Source: Ancylobacter sp. Lp-2 (GTDB lineage Bacteria; Pseudomonadota; Alphaproteobacteria; Rhizobiales; Xanthobacteraceae). Taken from it: 64,000 nt of DNA. Positions 26,490 through 34,094 of this stretch are shown one piece after another. The position numbers were made by a program, and so were the translations under genes. The notes beneath the pieces were generated by a model, which was given only the letters and a program-made list of their open reading frames with translations, ran no database searches and was not told where the DNA came from. How positions within the stretch are numbered: position 1 is the stretch's first letter; every line of letters begins with the position of its first letter. The stretch is from contig NZ_JAJALI010000003.1 in NCBI RefSeq assembly GCF_020523795.1, positions 372,001 to 436,000 of the forward strand, given 5' to 3'.

Positions 26490-26566
26490 GCAGGTGTAGC
26501 TCAGTTGGTTAGAGCGCCGGTCTGTGGAACCGGAGGTCGGTGGTTCGAGCCCACCCACCTGTACCA
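26490..26566 (+). tRNA. tRNA-His (GTG)
   Basis: A complete 77-base cloverleaf. Acceptor stem is 26490-26496 with 26556-26562; anticodon stem is 26517-26521 with 26529-26533 and the loop holds anticodon GTG at 26524-26526; T-arm is GGTGG/CCACC around 26539-26555; CCA is encoded at 26564-26566. The base before position 1 is T rather than G, the discriminator is A, and the first pair is G1-U72. This is the atypical tRNA-His form of Alphaproteobacteria that lacks the encoded extra G(-1). Confidence 0.97.
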
Positions 26567-26955
26567 CCAAAAAAGCCTGCGATATCAATCACCTACATTG
26601 AGATAGCTGTCATAAGTCGGTGGTTTTGGGGCGAAAGCCAGCTTGCGCGCCGGCCGTTGTTTTTCAACGCTTTCCCGCGCACTGCCAAAAGTCCATGCAA
26701 CACGGATTCGGGGCATGTTCGCGGCGCGTTCCCCGAGCCGCCCTCGAATCCGCCGGGACCCAATTTCTCGACATCAACGACGGCGCGGCCGGGAAAAGGG
26801 CCGTGGTGGGGGGCGTGGGGATAGCCCTGGACCAAGACAAGCGGACGGGGCATGGAGGGCCGCCCATCCCTCACCGTCCGTGCTATGCTGAAGCTGGACG
26901 GAAAGTCGGACGAAGCCAAGCGCTCGCAATTGCGGCGTTGGCGCAGAATCAATCT
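26567..26955. other. Gene-poor stretch after tRNA-His
   Basis: No confident gene. The only frame worth noting is a 43-codon ORF on the minus strand at 26585-26716 (starts MPRIRVAWTFGSAR, ends DSYLNVGD), which is unrecognised and could be a remnant. No copy of the tRNA 3' end was found within the following 3 kb, so there is no sign of an integration boundary. Confidence 0.5.
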
Positions 26956-27124
26956 TCACCCTCGCCGCAGTCGGTCAGAAGCGGTTGGTGCTCGACAGGC
27001 GTCAATGGCCATCTCGTTCGCAACCAGCAGGGCCTTATGGCGGCCCGCGGACGCCGGCGCAGGTGGCGATAGCCTCGTCGACAACGATGTCGGCGATGTG
27101 TTTGGGATGTCCCTGTTCGGCCAT
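26956..27124 (-). pseudogene. Small conserved-looking gene broken by frameshift
   Basis: AGGAGGGCGTT precedes an ATG at 27124 that opens MAEQGHPKHIADIVVDEAIA, continuing TCAGVRGPP and stopping at 27035. In the next frame the sequence resumes with RHKALLVANEMAIDACRAPT and runs to 26956. The two halves together resemble a small rhizobial hypothetical of the type 'IADxVxDEAxATCxGD...KALLVANE', so a single indel near 27040 is the simplest explanation. The family memory is loose; the strong ribosome site and sense-like halves are what is seen. Confidence 0.45.
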
Positions 27125-27188
27125 AACGCCCTCCTGACCTCATGTTGGAGCAAAAAAGAACAATCCCGATCTGGGTAGGGGGAGGAAC

Positions 27189-27500
27189 ATGTCGACGCTC
27201 TATCCGTTGGCTATGGGGAAGGAGGAACTCGCCATGCCGATCCTCGACCACATGCACACAGCCGAAGCCGTCGCCATCCCGGTCGTCCGCGTCCGGGCCG
27301 GCTCTGCCGTCTTCGATATCGACAGCCTCGATGAAGCCCTGTCGTTTGCCCAAGCCCATCCGCACCCGAGAGGTGACTATGACGGCCTTCTACACCGTCT
27401 GGAGAGCGCTACCGATGCGGAGGACGTCATGGAGGCCGGCCACGCGTTTCGTTGGTGGGCGGAAACCAACAACATAGTGGCTGGCCCCGTGCGCTACTGA
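27189..27500 (+). CDS. DUF982-like small protein
   Basis: A 103-residue protein with GGGGGAGGAAC just upstream of its ATG. The body (PVVRVRAGSAVFDIDSLDEA ... DAEDVMEAGHAFRWWAETNN) resembles the DUF982 family, small Rhizobiales-specific proteins often located on accessory DNA. No function is known. It lies alone in a sparse region after tRNA-His. An alternative start is at MGKEEL nine codons in. Confidence 0.55.
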   Translation: MSTLYPLAMGKEELAMPILDHMHTAEAVAIPVVRVRAGSAVFDIDSLDEALSFAQAHPHPRGDYDGLLHRLESATDAEDVMEAGHAFRWWAETNNIVAGPVRY

Positions 27501-27634
27501 CCTAAAGGCCCCGCCAGTTCCCGCCGTTGCATGGTCTTTGGCACGGCGCCGGCCGCATCGCTCCCAGAGAGAAGGGGCGTGACGCTGTCTCTCAGCCACG
27601 ACCAACTCCCGGCACCTGAAGAGGAGACGGTACG

Positions 27635-27883
27635 ATGAAGTCGCTCATTACTCTCGCCGTTCTGATTGCCTTTGCCGGCCCTGCCCTCGCCGATAGCTGC
27701 GTCGCCACCGCCGATTCCAGGAAGCTCGCGGGGGCCGCGCGCACGAGCTTCCTCGGGAAATGCGAGCGCGATGCTCAGACCGCCTGCGACACTCAGGCGG
27801 CCACCAAGAATCTGGCTGGCGCGGCCAAGACGAGCTTCACCAGCAAATGCGTCAAGGACAGCGTCGGCGCACCTCCGGGCTGA
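27635..27883 (+). CDS. PsiF-like two-repeat secreted protein
   Basis: An 82-residue protein with signal peptide MKSLITLAVLIAFAGPALAD, then two copies of a cysteine-bounded repeat. The first is RKLAGAARTSFLGKC (about 29-43) and the second is KNLAGAAKTSFTSKC (about 58-72), each with an upstream cysteine. This is the PsiF-repeat pattern (phosphate-starvation-inducible in enterobacteria). Function is unknown. The ribosome site GAGGAG lies just upstream. Confidence 0.75.
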   Translation: MKSLITLAVLIAFAGPALADSCVATADSRKLAGAARTSFLGKCERDAQTACDTQAATKNLAGAAKTSFTSKCVKDSVGAPPG

Positions 27884-28597
27884 CGCTGCACGAGCAACCT
27901 GGCTAACGCATCTTACGCAGATCCGACGGCGTCCGACTCCAGACGCGCTTCGTCAGGGCGTTGATGTCGCTATGGACGCAAGCCCCGGCACCAGAGGGCT
28001 GCAGCGGCGCCCCTGGCTGCGCGAAAAACGGGGCTGCCGACACCGCCCCTCCACTTACCGTTACCTCTTCTTCATTCTCCAGCAACCTTGCGGCATGCTC
28101 GGCAGGTATAGTTTCCGGCCGCTCGCCGAAAGGCGGCTGCGGACATTCGTGTCTGTGGAGATGGAGCGCATCGTGGGGAGACGGTGCGCTCCATCTTGCC
28201 CTCCCCACCATCGCTCCCGAATTCCGCACCGCGCCGCGTCCGGCACCCAGCCGGCAAGCCGCCGACGCCGCACCGTGGCGCAGGACATGCGCCGGCAAGC
28301 GTACCCTGTTCGAGTCAGAACCGGATTTGGCGAGGTGAAGAAGCCGCCCCGCTGGCGCGCCCTGACCGACCGGTTCCCGCCGGCCGGACCCGATGGCTCC
28401 TTCCACAGGCGCGTGCCGTTGCCGGAGGGAGTAGGCGTCCACGTTACAAGGCTTGCAGGATCGTCCACCGCCCCAGCGTCCTGCACGGCGACCGAGTGCC
28501 GGCAAGCGCCGGCCTTGCGCTTTGGGACTAACGCATCGGTGCGCGAATTGGCTAGCATGTCCGTCGCCCGGTTTTCGGGTCCTATGGGAATCTGCCT
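27884..28597. other. 714-base gene-free stretch
   Basis: No ORF here has a ribosome site, family resemblance and genome-like codon use together. One strong structure is present: an 11-base perfect inverted repeat, 28160-28170 with 28185-28195 (GATGGAGCGCA ... TGCGCTCCATC, 14-base loop), which could be a structured RNA or an IS remnant end. The stretch may hold decayed genes or non-coding RNA. Confidence 0.5.
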
Positions 28598-28834
28598 ATG
28601 AAAAGCCCCCCTCGCCGCGGCGGCTCGGCGCGCGATGCCGCTGAAGCCGCATTCAAGAGCGCCACGACCAAGCCGGCGCCCGAACTGCCGACAATCAAAA
28701 CTCCTTCGCTTCCCAACGCGAAAGAACTGGTCACCATTCGCCTCGACCGCGATGTGCTCGATCATTTCCAGGAGGAAGGCCCGGGCTGGCAGGAGCGCAT
28801 CAACGCCGCCCTGCGGAAAGCCGCCGGGCTTTAG
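28598..28834 (+). CDS. Orphan BrnA-type antitoxin
   Basis: A 78-residue protein with a basic, disordered N-terminus and a C-terminal ribbon-helix-helix of the BrnA antitoxin family: VTIRLDRDVLDHFQEEGPGW followed by QERINAALRKAAG. BrnA normally neutralises and autoregulates with the RNase toxin BrnT, encoded immediately upstream; no BrnT frame exists in the preceding 700 bases. It may therefore be an orphan antitoxin or a stand-alone repressor. Confidence 0.8.
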   Translation: MKSPPRRGGSARDAAEAAFKSATTKPAPELPTIKTPSLPNAKELVTIRLDRDVLDHFQEEGPGWQERINAALRKAAGL

Positions 28835-28897
28835 CCGCCCCTTCTCCCAGGCATCGTGCCTCTTGATACGCGCGCGCTCGGCGAGTACAGGGCGCTG

Positions 28898-29200
28898 ATG
28901 AAAATCAGTGACACCTTCGAAGACCGCCGTCGTACGGCCGACGCCGCGAAAGCCCGCCTCCTGGAGAGGCTGAAGCAGATGCCCAAGGCGGACGACCCGG
29001 CCGTGGTCGCACGCGCGGAAGCACGCAAGGCGGAAAAGGAGGCGCGCCTCCTCGCCAAAGCCGCTCGCAAGGAAGCCGCTGCGGCGGAAGCTGCGGCCAG
29101 CCACGCCGCCGCCGCGGAGCGCAACGCGGCTGAAGCCGCCGCCGCCAAGGCCAAGCGAGACGCGCGTTACGCGGCCAGGAAAGCCCGTACCGGCCAGTGA
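28898..29200 (+). CDS. DUF6481 family protein
   Basis: A 100-residue, highly charged, alanine-rich helical protein starting MKISDTFEDRRRTADAAKAR. The conserved core (LLERLKQMPKADDPAVVARA) and the terminal RDARYAARKART match the DUF6481 family of Alphaproteobacteria. A long coiled-coil-like alanine/glutamate/lysine stretch occupies residues 45-90. Function is unknown; the composition suggests nucleic-acid or ribosome association. The start at ATG 28898 fits the family better than 28856. Confidence 0.75.
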   Translation: MKISDTFEDRRRTADAAKARLLERLKQMPKADDPAVVARAEARKAEKEARLLAKAARKEAAAAEAAASHAAAAERNAAEAAAAKAKRDARYAARKARTGQ

Positions 29201-29392
29201 AGCAACGGCATCAACACCGGCCCGACAGGGCCGCGTGTGCCCACCCGGCCGCATCGTGCCCGCCCCTTTCTCGGTGGGGAGCACCTCGACATGCGTGCCC
29301 ACAGGGAAGACCGCGCACGCGCTATTGATTACCTTGCGTGACAGCCGCGGCGATAATCGCGACGTGATCCGGTAATTTAGTGAGGCGAAGCG

Positions 29393-29680
29393 ATGCGTAC
29401 CTTTCTCCTGTCCCTGCCGTTCGTTCTCCTAGCGTCATCGGCCTTCGCTCAGTCGATGCCGAACTCGCTGAACATGACCTGTACCGCCACCAGCAACCTC
29501 GTCCGCCAGCATGGCGCGGTGGTCATCGGCACCGGCCCCAACATTTTCGACCGCTACGTCGCCAACCAGCGCTACTGCAACGTCCAGCAGGTCACCACCC
29601 CCGTCTGGCTGCAGACCTCGGACAACCCGCAGTGCTTCATCGGCTATCGCTGCCGCGAGCGCATCATCCACACGCGCTGA
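29393..29680 (+). CDS. Small secreted cysteine-containing protein
   Basis: A 95-residue protein with a clear signal peptide (MRTFLLSLPFVLLASSAFAQ). The mature part has four cysteines (MTCTATS, RYCNVQQ, PQCFIGYRCRER) likely forming two disulfides, and a NIFDRYVANQRYCNV stretch. Similar short periplasmic proteins occur in Rhizobiales, without known function. A strong bidirectional terminator lies about 110 bases downstream. Confidence 0.7.
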   Translation: MRTFLLSLPFVLLASSAFAQSMPNSLNMTCTATSNLVRQHGAVVIGTGPNIFDRYVANQRYCNVQQVTTPVWLQTSDNPQCFIGYRCRERIIHTR

Positions 29681-29790
29681 ACCGCGAGGGGCGGTGACGG
29701 ACCAGAAAGCCGGCGGGGCGGCGCGCGGTCTCCCCCGGCATGGCGTGTGGCGTGCCCCGCGGGTGAGGGAGCGCCCGGTCGTCGCGCATG

Positions 29791-29818
29791 AAAAAGGCGG
29801 CGCAAGCGCCGCCTTTTT
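29791..29818. terminator. Bidirectional terminator
   Basis: Perfect 13-base inverted repeat (29791-29803 with 29806-29818) with A-run and T-run arms, between the convergent small secreted protein gene and the universal stress protein gene. Confidence 0.9.
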
Positions 29819-29844
29819 CACCTTCATGCGGCGATAGCGACCGC

Positions 29845-30678
29845 TCAGTGCGCGAGCAGCAGCGGAACCGTCATGCGCTCCAGCATGTCGCGGGTGACGC
29901 CGCCCAGCACGAATTCGCGCAGCCGCGAATGGCCGTAGCCGCCCATCACCACCAGGTCGATCTCGCGCTCGGCGATCTCCTTCAGGAGCACGTCGACGAT
30001 GCCCTCGTCGCTCGCCGGCACCAGCCGGCGCAGCTCGACATTCTTGTCGTGACGCGCCAGATGCTCGGCGAGATCGGCGCCCGGCAGGCGGCCCGGCTTG
30101 GACTTGCCGGTGTCGACCACCACCACCTCGACGAAATCCGCCTTCTCGACCAGCGGCCGCGCCTCGGACACCGCGCGGGCGGAAGCCCGGCCGCCGTCCC
30201 ACGCCACCAGGATGCGGCGGGCGGCGAAGGGCTTCGACTGCTTGGTCGGCACCAGCAGCACCGAGCGCCCGGATTCGAACAGCACCGCCTCGGCGATCAC
30301 TTCCTCGGGACCCATCCGGTCCGGGTCGGACTGGCCGACGATGGTGACGTCGAACAGCCGTGCCATCGAGCCGATCTGCTCGGCGGCGCCGCCCGGCGTG
30401 CCGTCGATGTTGCGCACCTCGGCGGTTATGCCGACCGCGCGCGCCGCCTCCCCGAAGCGATCCACCGCCAGCTTGGCGAGGCGCTGGCCTTCGGCGCGCT
30501 GCGCCTCGAGGAAATCGGTGGAGAAGGCTTCGGTGTAGACCGGCGGAATGTCGATGTCGTAGCTCACCGCCACCGCCGTGAGATGCGCGCCGAGCGCCGC
30601 CGCCGCGGATACCGCGTAATCCCCGGTGGTATCCACCCCCTCGCCGACGCTGAGGCTGACGAGAATGTCCTTGATCAT
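29845..30678 (-). CDS. Universal stress protein (tandem UspA)
   Basis: A 277-residue cytoplasmic protein with two UspA-like halves. The C-terminal half has the nucleotide-binding motif GGYGHSRLREFVLGGVTRDM (about 239-258) and ends VPLLLAH. UspA proteins help survival under starvation, oxidative and other stress. The ATG at 30678 follows GGAGGAAGGC; a GTG four codons upstream is in frame. It is divergent from the ABC permease gene with a 224-base spacer. Confidence 0.9.
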   Translation of the reverse strand: MIKDILVSLSVGEGVDTTGDYAVSAAAALGAHLTAVAVSYDIDIPPVYTEAFSTDFLEAQRAEGQRLAKLAVDRFGEAARAVGITAEVRNIDGTPGGAAEQIGSMARLFDVTIVGQSDPDRMGPEEVIAEAVLFESGRSVLLVPTKQSKPFAARRILVAWDGGRASARAVSEARPLVEKADFVEVVVVDTGKSKPGRLPGADLAEHLARHDKNVELRRLVPASDEGIVDVLLKEIAEREIDLVVMGGYGHSRLREFVLGGVTRDMLERMTVPLLLAH

Positions 30679-30902
30679 GCCTTCCTCCACTTACATGACT
30701 TGATCGTTGTTACCTCCCACAAGGTGGCCCCGCCTTGACCGGCGTCAAGCCCATTCGGCGCGTCCGGGCATTTTGACCGCGACGGCTCTCGCTCCGGGGG
30801 AACCAGACGCGCTATGAGGGCGGGCCGACGCCTTCGCGCGCCCGGCGGGCCCGGCCTTGTGCCGGCCTCGCCGAGAGCGCGCCCTCGAATGGAGAACCCC
30901 GC

Positions 30903-31661
30903 ATGGCCGGCCTCGCGCGCGCCTGCCTGATCGCCGCCCTGCTGCTGGGTCTCTGGGAGATCGCGGTGCGGCTCGCCGGCGTGCCGGCCTATATCCTGCC
31001 GGCGCCCTCGCGCATCGGCCTCGCACTGTGGTTCAATCGCGGCGTGCTGTTCGACAATGCGCTGATCACGCTGGGCGAGATGCTGCTCGGCCTCGCCTGC
31101 GGCGCCGCGCTGGGCATCGCCTGCGCGCTGGCCATGGCGACCTCGCCGGCGGTGCGGCGCGCCATGCGGCCGGTGCTGCTGGTGGCGCAGGCGCTGCCGG
31201 TGTTCGCCATCGCGCCGCTGCTGGTCATCTGGTTCGGCTTCGGCCTCGCCTCGAAGATCGTGATGGCCAGCCTGATCATCTTCTTCCCGGTCGCCTCGGC
31301 GTTTCACGACGGGCTGGCGCGCGCCGACCGGGGGCTGGTCGATCTCGGCCGCCTGTACGGCGCCGGCGACCTCGCGCTGCTGCGCTTCATCCGCGTGCCC
31401 GCCGCGCTGCCGGCGCTCGCCTCCGGCCTGCGCGTCGCCACCGCCGTCGCCCCGATCGGCGCGGTGGTCGGCGAATGGGTCGGCGCCTCGGCCGGGCTCG
31501 GCTATCTCATGATCTATTCCAACGCCCGCATGCAGACCGACATGGTGTTCGCGGCGCTCGCCATCCTCATGGCGGTGGCACTGATCCTGTTCGCGCTGGT
31601 CGACCGCGCCCTCGCCCGGCTGGTGCCCTGGGCGCCGGAGACCGCCTCGGCGCGCGAGTAG
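30903..31661 (+). CDS. ABC transporter permease, ThiX/SsuC-like
   Basis: A 252-residue inner-membrane permease of the BPD_transp_1 family with about six helices. The EAA-like loop is HDGLARADRGLVDLGRLYGA. It resembles permeases of HMP/thiamine-precursor (ThiX) and alkanesulfonate (SsuC) importers. The ThiY-like binding protein lies 2.4 kb downstream on the same strand under a TPP riboswitch, but two unrelated genes intervene and no ATPase gene is present, so the ThiX assignment is plausible rather than proven. No riboswitch is seen in its own leader. Confidence 0.75.
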   Translation: MAGLARACLIAALLLGLWEIAVRLAGVPAYILPAPSRIGLALWFNRGVLFDNALITLGEMLLGLACGAALGIACALAMATSPAVRRAMRPVLLVAQALPVFAIAPLLVIWFGFGLASKIVMASLIIFFPVASAFHDGLARADRGLVDLGRLYGAGDLALLRFIRVPAALPALASGLRVATAVAPIGAVVGEWVGASAGLGYLMIYSNARMQTDMVFAALAILMAVALILFALVDRALARLVPWAPETASARE

Positions 31662-31738
31662 CGGCTAGATCGACGCAGGCAGTGGACGGGTGGGAGCGAA
31701 TGGGCGAGGCTGCCTTTCCGTCGGTCCTGTGAGGATCC

Positions 31739-32641
31739 ATGATTCCCCGCCAAGTCGTCTACGAAGCGCTGGTGGACGTGTTCGAACTCTCGCCCGTCGC
31801 CATCTGCATTTCGACGGCCGAATACGTCTCCCGCTACATCATGGCCAATCCGGCCTATCTCAATCTCATCGGCCGCAGCTGGGAGGAGATCGCCGACCAG
31901 CCAATGTATCTGGACACCGTCCGCAATCTCGACGACCCGAACCGGCTGCGGCGCCTGCACGAATTGGAGACCTCCGGCCTGTACCAGCTGGAGGAGGTAG
32001 ACCTGCGGCATTCCTCCGGCCGCATCATCCCCACGCTGATCTCGACGCAGCGCCGCACCATCAACGGCCAGGCGCTCGACATCGAGATCATCATCGACAA
32101 CTCCGAGCGCAAGGCGTTCGAGCGCGGCATCCTGGAAGCAGCCTATACCGACGTGGTGACCGGGCTGCCCAACCGCGCCGCCTTCGACCACCGGCTGCGC
32201 AACCTGCTCGCGCAGTGGCACGTCGACCAGGGCGTTGCCCTCGCCTATATCGATCTGAACGGCTTCAAGTCGGTCAATGACCGCCACGGCCATCTGGTGG
32301 GCGACCGGGTGCTGCGGCATGTGGCGGAACGCCTGCGCGGCTTCGTCGACCCGCAGCGTTTCGCGGCGCGGATCGGTGGCGACGAGTTCGTGCTGCTCTC
32401 CACCTTCCCGCGCGATCACGCGCCGACCGCCGACGATCTGCACGCCTTCGCCGAGACCATCTGCACGTCGATGCCGATCGACGATCGCCAGCTCGCTATC
32501 GGCGCCGCCATCGGGGTCGCCATGTGCATGACCGCCATCGACGCCGATGCACTGCTGCGCCAGGCCGACACGCTGATGTATGCCGCCAAGGCGACCGGGC
32601 GGACCATCGCCGTCGATCTGGGATGGATCGACGGCGCATGA
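31739..32641 (+). CDS. PAS-GGDEF diguanylate cyclase
   Basis: A 300-residue cytoplasmic protein. An N-terminal PAS sensor (about 10-125) precedes a GGDEF domain (about 137-295) whose active site is intact: GGDEF at 213-217 within RIGGDEFVLL. It should make cyclic di-GMP from two GTP. No EAL domain is attached, and I see no RxxD inhibitory site in the expected position. Its stop overlaps the glycosylase start by four bases (ATGA), an unusual operon partner. The start is the ATG at 31739. Confidence 0.88.
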   Translation: MIPRQVVYEALVDVFELSPVAICISTAEYVSRYIMANPAYLNLIGRSWEEIADQPMYLDTVRNLDDPNRLRRLHELETSGLYQLEEVDLRHSSGRIIPTLISTQRRTINGQALDIEIIIDNSERKAFERGILEAAYTDVVTGLPNRAAFDHRLRNLLAQWHVDQGVALAYIDLNGFKSVNDRHGHLVGDRVLRHVAERLRGFVDPQRFAARIGGDEFVLLSTFPRDHAPTADDLHAFAETICTSMPIDDRQLAIGAAIGVAMCMTAIDADALLRQADTLMYAAKATGRTIAVDLGWIDGA

Positions 32642-33828
32642 GCCTCAATCTGTCCAACCACGACGCGCGGCGCATCTTCCTCGCCAAGCAGGGCCTGTCC
32701 CGTCCGCCCGGACGCGCGCTCGGCAAGGCCGGGCTGCTGGAACTCGTCAACGAGCTTGGATTCGTGCAGGTGGACAGCATCGCCACGGTGGAGCGGGCGC
32801 ATCACCACATCCTGTTCGCCCGCGCCCAGACCTATCGCCGCGAGCACCTCACCGCCCTGGCGGAACGCGACGGCGAGCTGTTCGAGCACTGGACGCACGA
32901 CGCCGCCATCATCCCCTCGGCGTTCTACGGCTACTGGAAGCACCGCTTCGCCCATGCGCGGGAGAACCTCGCCGAGCGCTGGCGAAGCTGGCACGAGAAC
33001 GGCTTCGAGCAGTCGGTCGACCATGTGCTGGCGCGCATCACCACCGAGGGGCCGCTGATGGCCCGGCATTTCGAGGCGGAGGAGCGCACGCCCGGCGGCT
33101 GGTGGAACTGGCACCCGGCCAAGACGGCGCTGGAATATCTCTGGCGCACCGGCCGCCTCGCCATTGCCGGCCGCGACGGCTTCCAGAAGGTCTACGACTT
33201 GTCGGAGCGCGTCATCCCCGCCCGCCACTATGGCAGCGAGGTGACGCGCGAGGATTTCATCGAGTGGGCCTGCGCCTCGGCGCTGGAACGGCTCGGCTTC
33301 GCCACCCATGGCGAGATCGCCGCCTTCTGGGACCTTGTCTCGCCGGAGGAGGCCCGCGCCTGGGTGGCGGGCAATCGCGAGCGGCTGGAAGAGGTCAGCC
33401 TCGTCACGGCCGATGGTGGAAGGCCGCGCGCGTCCTTCGCCTTCGCCGGCAGCGGCCCGCTATTCGAGGCGCTGCCAGAACCGCCGGCACGGCTCAGGGT
33501 GCTCAGCCCGTTCGACCCGCTGCTGCGCGACCGCAACCGCGCCGAGCGGCTGTTCGGCTTCTCGTACCGCATCGAGGTGTTCGTGCCGGCGGAAAAGCGC
33601 GTCTACGGCTATTACGTCTTCCCGCTGATGGAAGGCGACCGGATGGTCGGCCGCATCGACATGAAGGCCGACCGCAAGGCCGGCACCCTCGACGTCAGGA
33701 AGCTCTGGCTGGAGCCGGGCGTGCGCGCCTCCGCCGGCCGGCTGGAGCGGCTCGACGGCGAACTCGCCCGCATGGCCCGCTTCGCCGGGGTCGAGAGCGT
33801 GCGCTATCTCGACGGCTGGCGGACCTAG
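32638..33828 (+). CDS. AlkX-type winged-helix DNA glycosylase (YcaQ/DUF1006)
   Basis: A 396-residue protein of the HTH_42 (YcaQ/AlkZ) superfamily, tandem winged helices that excise alkylated or crosslinked bases. The catalytic segment reads LGFVQVDSIATVERAHHHIL with Gln44-Val45-Asp46, the Q-phi-D type reported for AlkX, as opposed to the Q-phi-Q of AlkZ self-resistance enzymes. WNWHPAKTALEYLWRTGRL is a further family block. It is coupled to the GGDEF gene by an ATGA overlap. Activity is inferred from family and motif. Confidence 0.85.
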   Translation: MSLNLSNHDARRIFLAKQGLSRPPGRALGKAGLLELVNELGFVQVDSIATVERAHHHILFARAQTYRREHLTALAERDGELFEHWTHDAAIIPSAFYGYWKHRFAHARENLAERWRSWHENGFEQSVDHVLARITTEGPLMARHFEAEERTPGGWWNWHPAKTALEYLWRTGRLAIAGRDGFQKVYDLSERVIPARHYGSEVTREDFIEWACASALERLGFATHGEIAAFWDLVSPEEARAWVAGNRERLEEVSLVTADGGRPRASFAFAGSGPLFEALPEPPARLRVLSPFDPLLRDRNRAERLFGFSYRIEVFVPAEKRVYGYYVFPLMEGDRMVGRIDMKADRKAGTLDVRKLWLEPGVRASAGRLERLDGELARMARFAGVESVRYLDGWRT

Positions 33829-33891
33829 CGGACCCCCGCAGAACCGCGCCGGCTAACCGATTGCCGTGGCATACCAGCTCTGCTAGGCTCC

Positions 33892-33998
33892 GTTCCATCC
33901 GAGGGGTGTCCCGCCGGCCCGTTGGGTCGAAGGGGCTGAGATGGCGTCCGCCAGACCCTTAGAACCTGATCCGGGTCATGCCGGCGAAGGGACGGAAC
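33892..33998 (+). promoter_or_regulatory. TPP riboswitch (THI element)
   Basis: Conserved aptamer elements appear in order: GAGGGGTGTCC at 33901, GGGCTGAGATGGC at 33934, then ACCCTTAGAACCTGATCCGG starting near 33955, and CATGCCGGCGAAGGGACGG. A nine-base P1 (33892-33900 with 33990-33998, one mismatch) closes it. It binds thiamine pyrophosphate and should repress the ThiY-like gene. Confidence 0.95.
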
Positions 33999-34067
33999 CA
34001 CGGCGAGGTCATCTCCGTCATCGGCGGAGGAATCCTGCGTCGGATTTCCCCCGAAAGCTCATGCGCC

Positions 34068-34092
34068 GGATCTCCGAAACGGGAGGAGATCC
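34068..34092 (+). promoter_or_regulatory. SD-sequestering hairpin of riboswitch
   Basis: GGATCTCC at 34068-34075 pairs perfectly with GGAGATCC at 34085-34092, and the loop plus right arm contain the ribosome site GGGAGGAG of the ThiY-like gene. Translational control by the TPP riboswitch is the likely mechanism; no T-run suggests against transcription termination. Confidence 0.7.
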
Positions 34093-34094
34093 AT

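Noticed and set aside
28300-28330. T-arm-like sequence (CTGTTCGAGTCAG)
   Set aside because: No acceptor, D or anticodon arms around it; not a tRNA.
28061-29302. 413-codon open frame on the minus strand
   Set aside because: Overlaps three supported small plus-strand genes and has no family signal, though part of it lies in gene-free DNA.
26490-29700. Possible integrated mobile element at tRNA-His
   Set aside because: No integrase, transposase or repeated tRNA 3' end was found; kept only as an island hypothesis.
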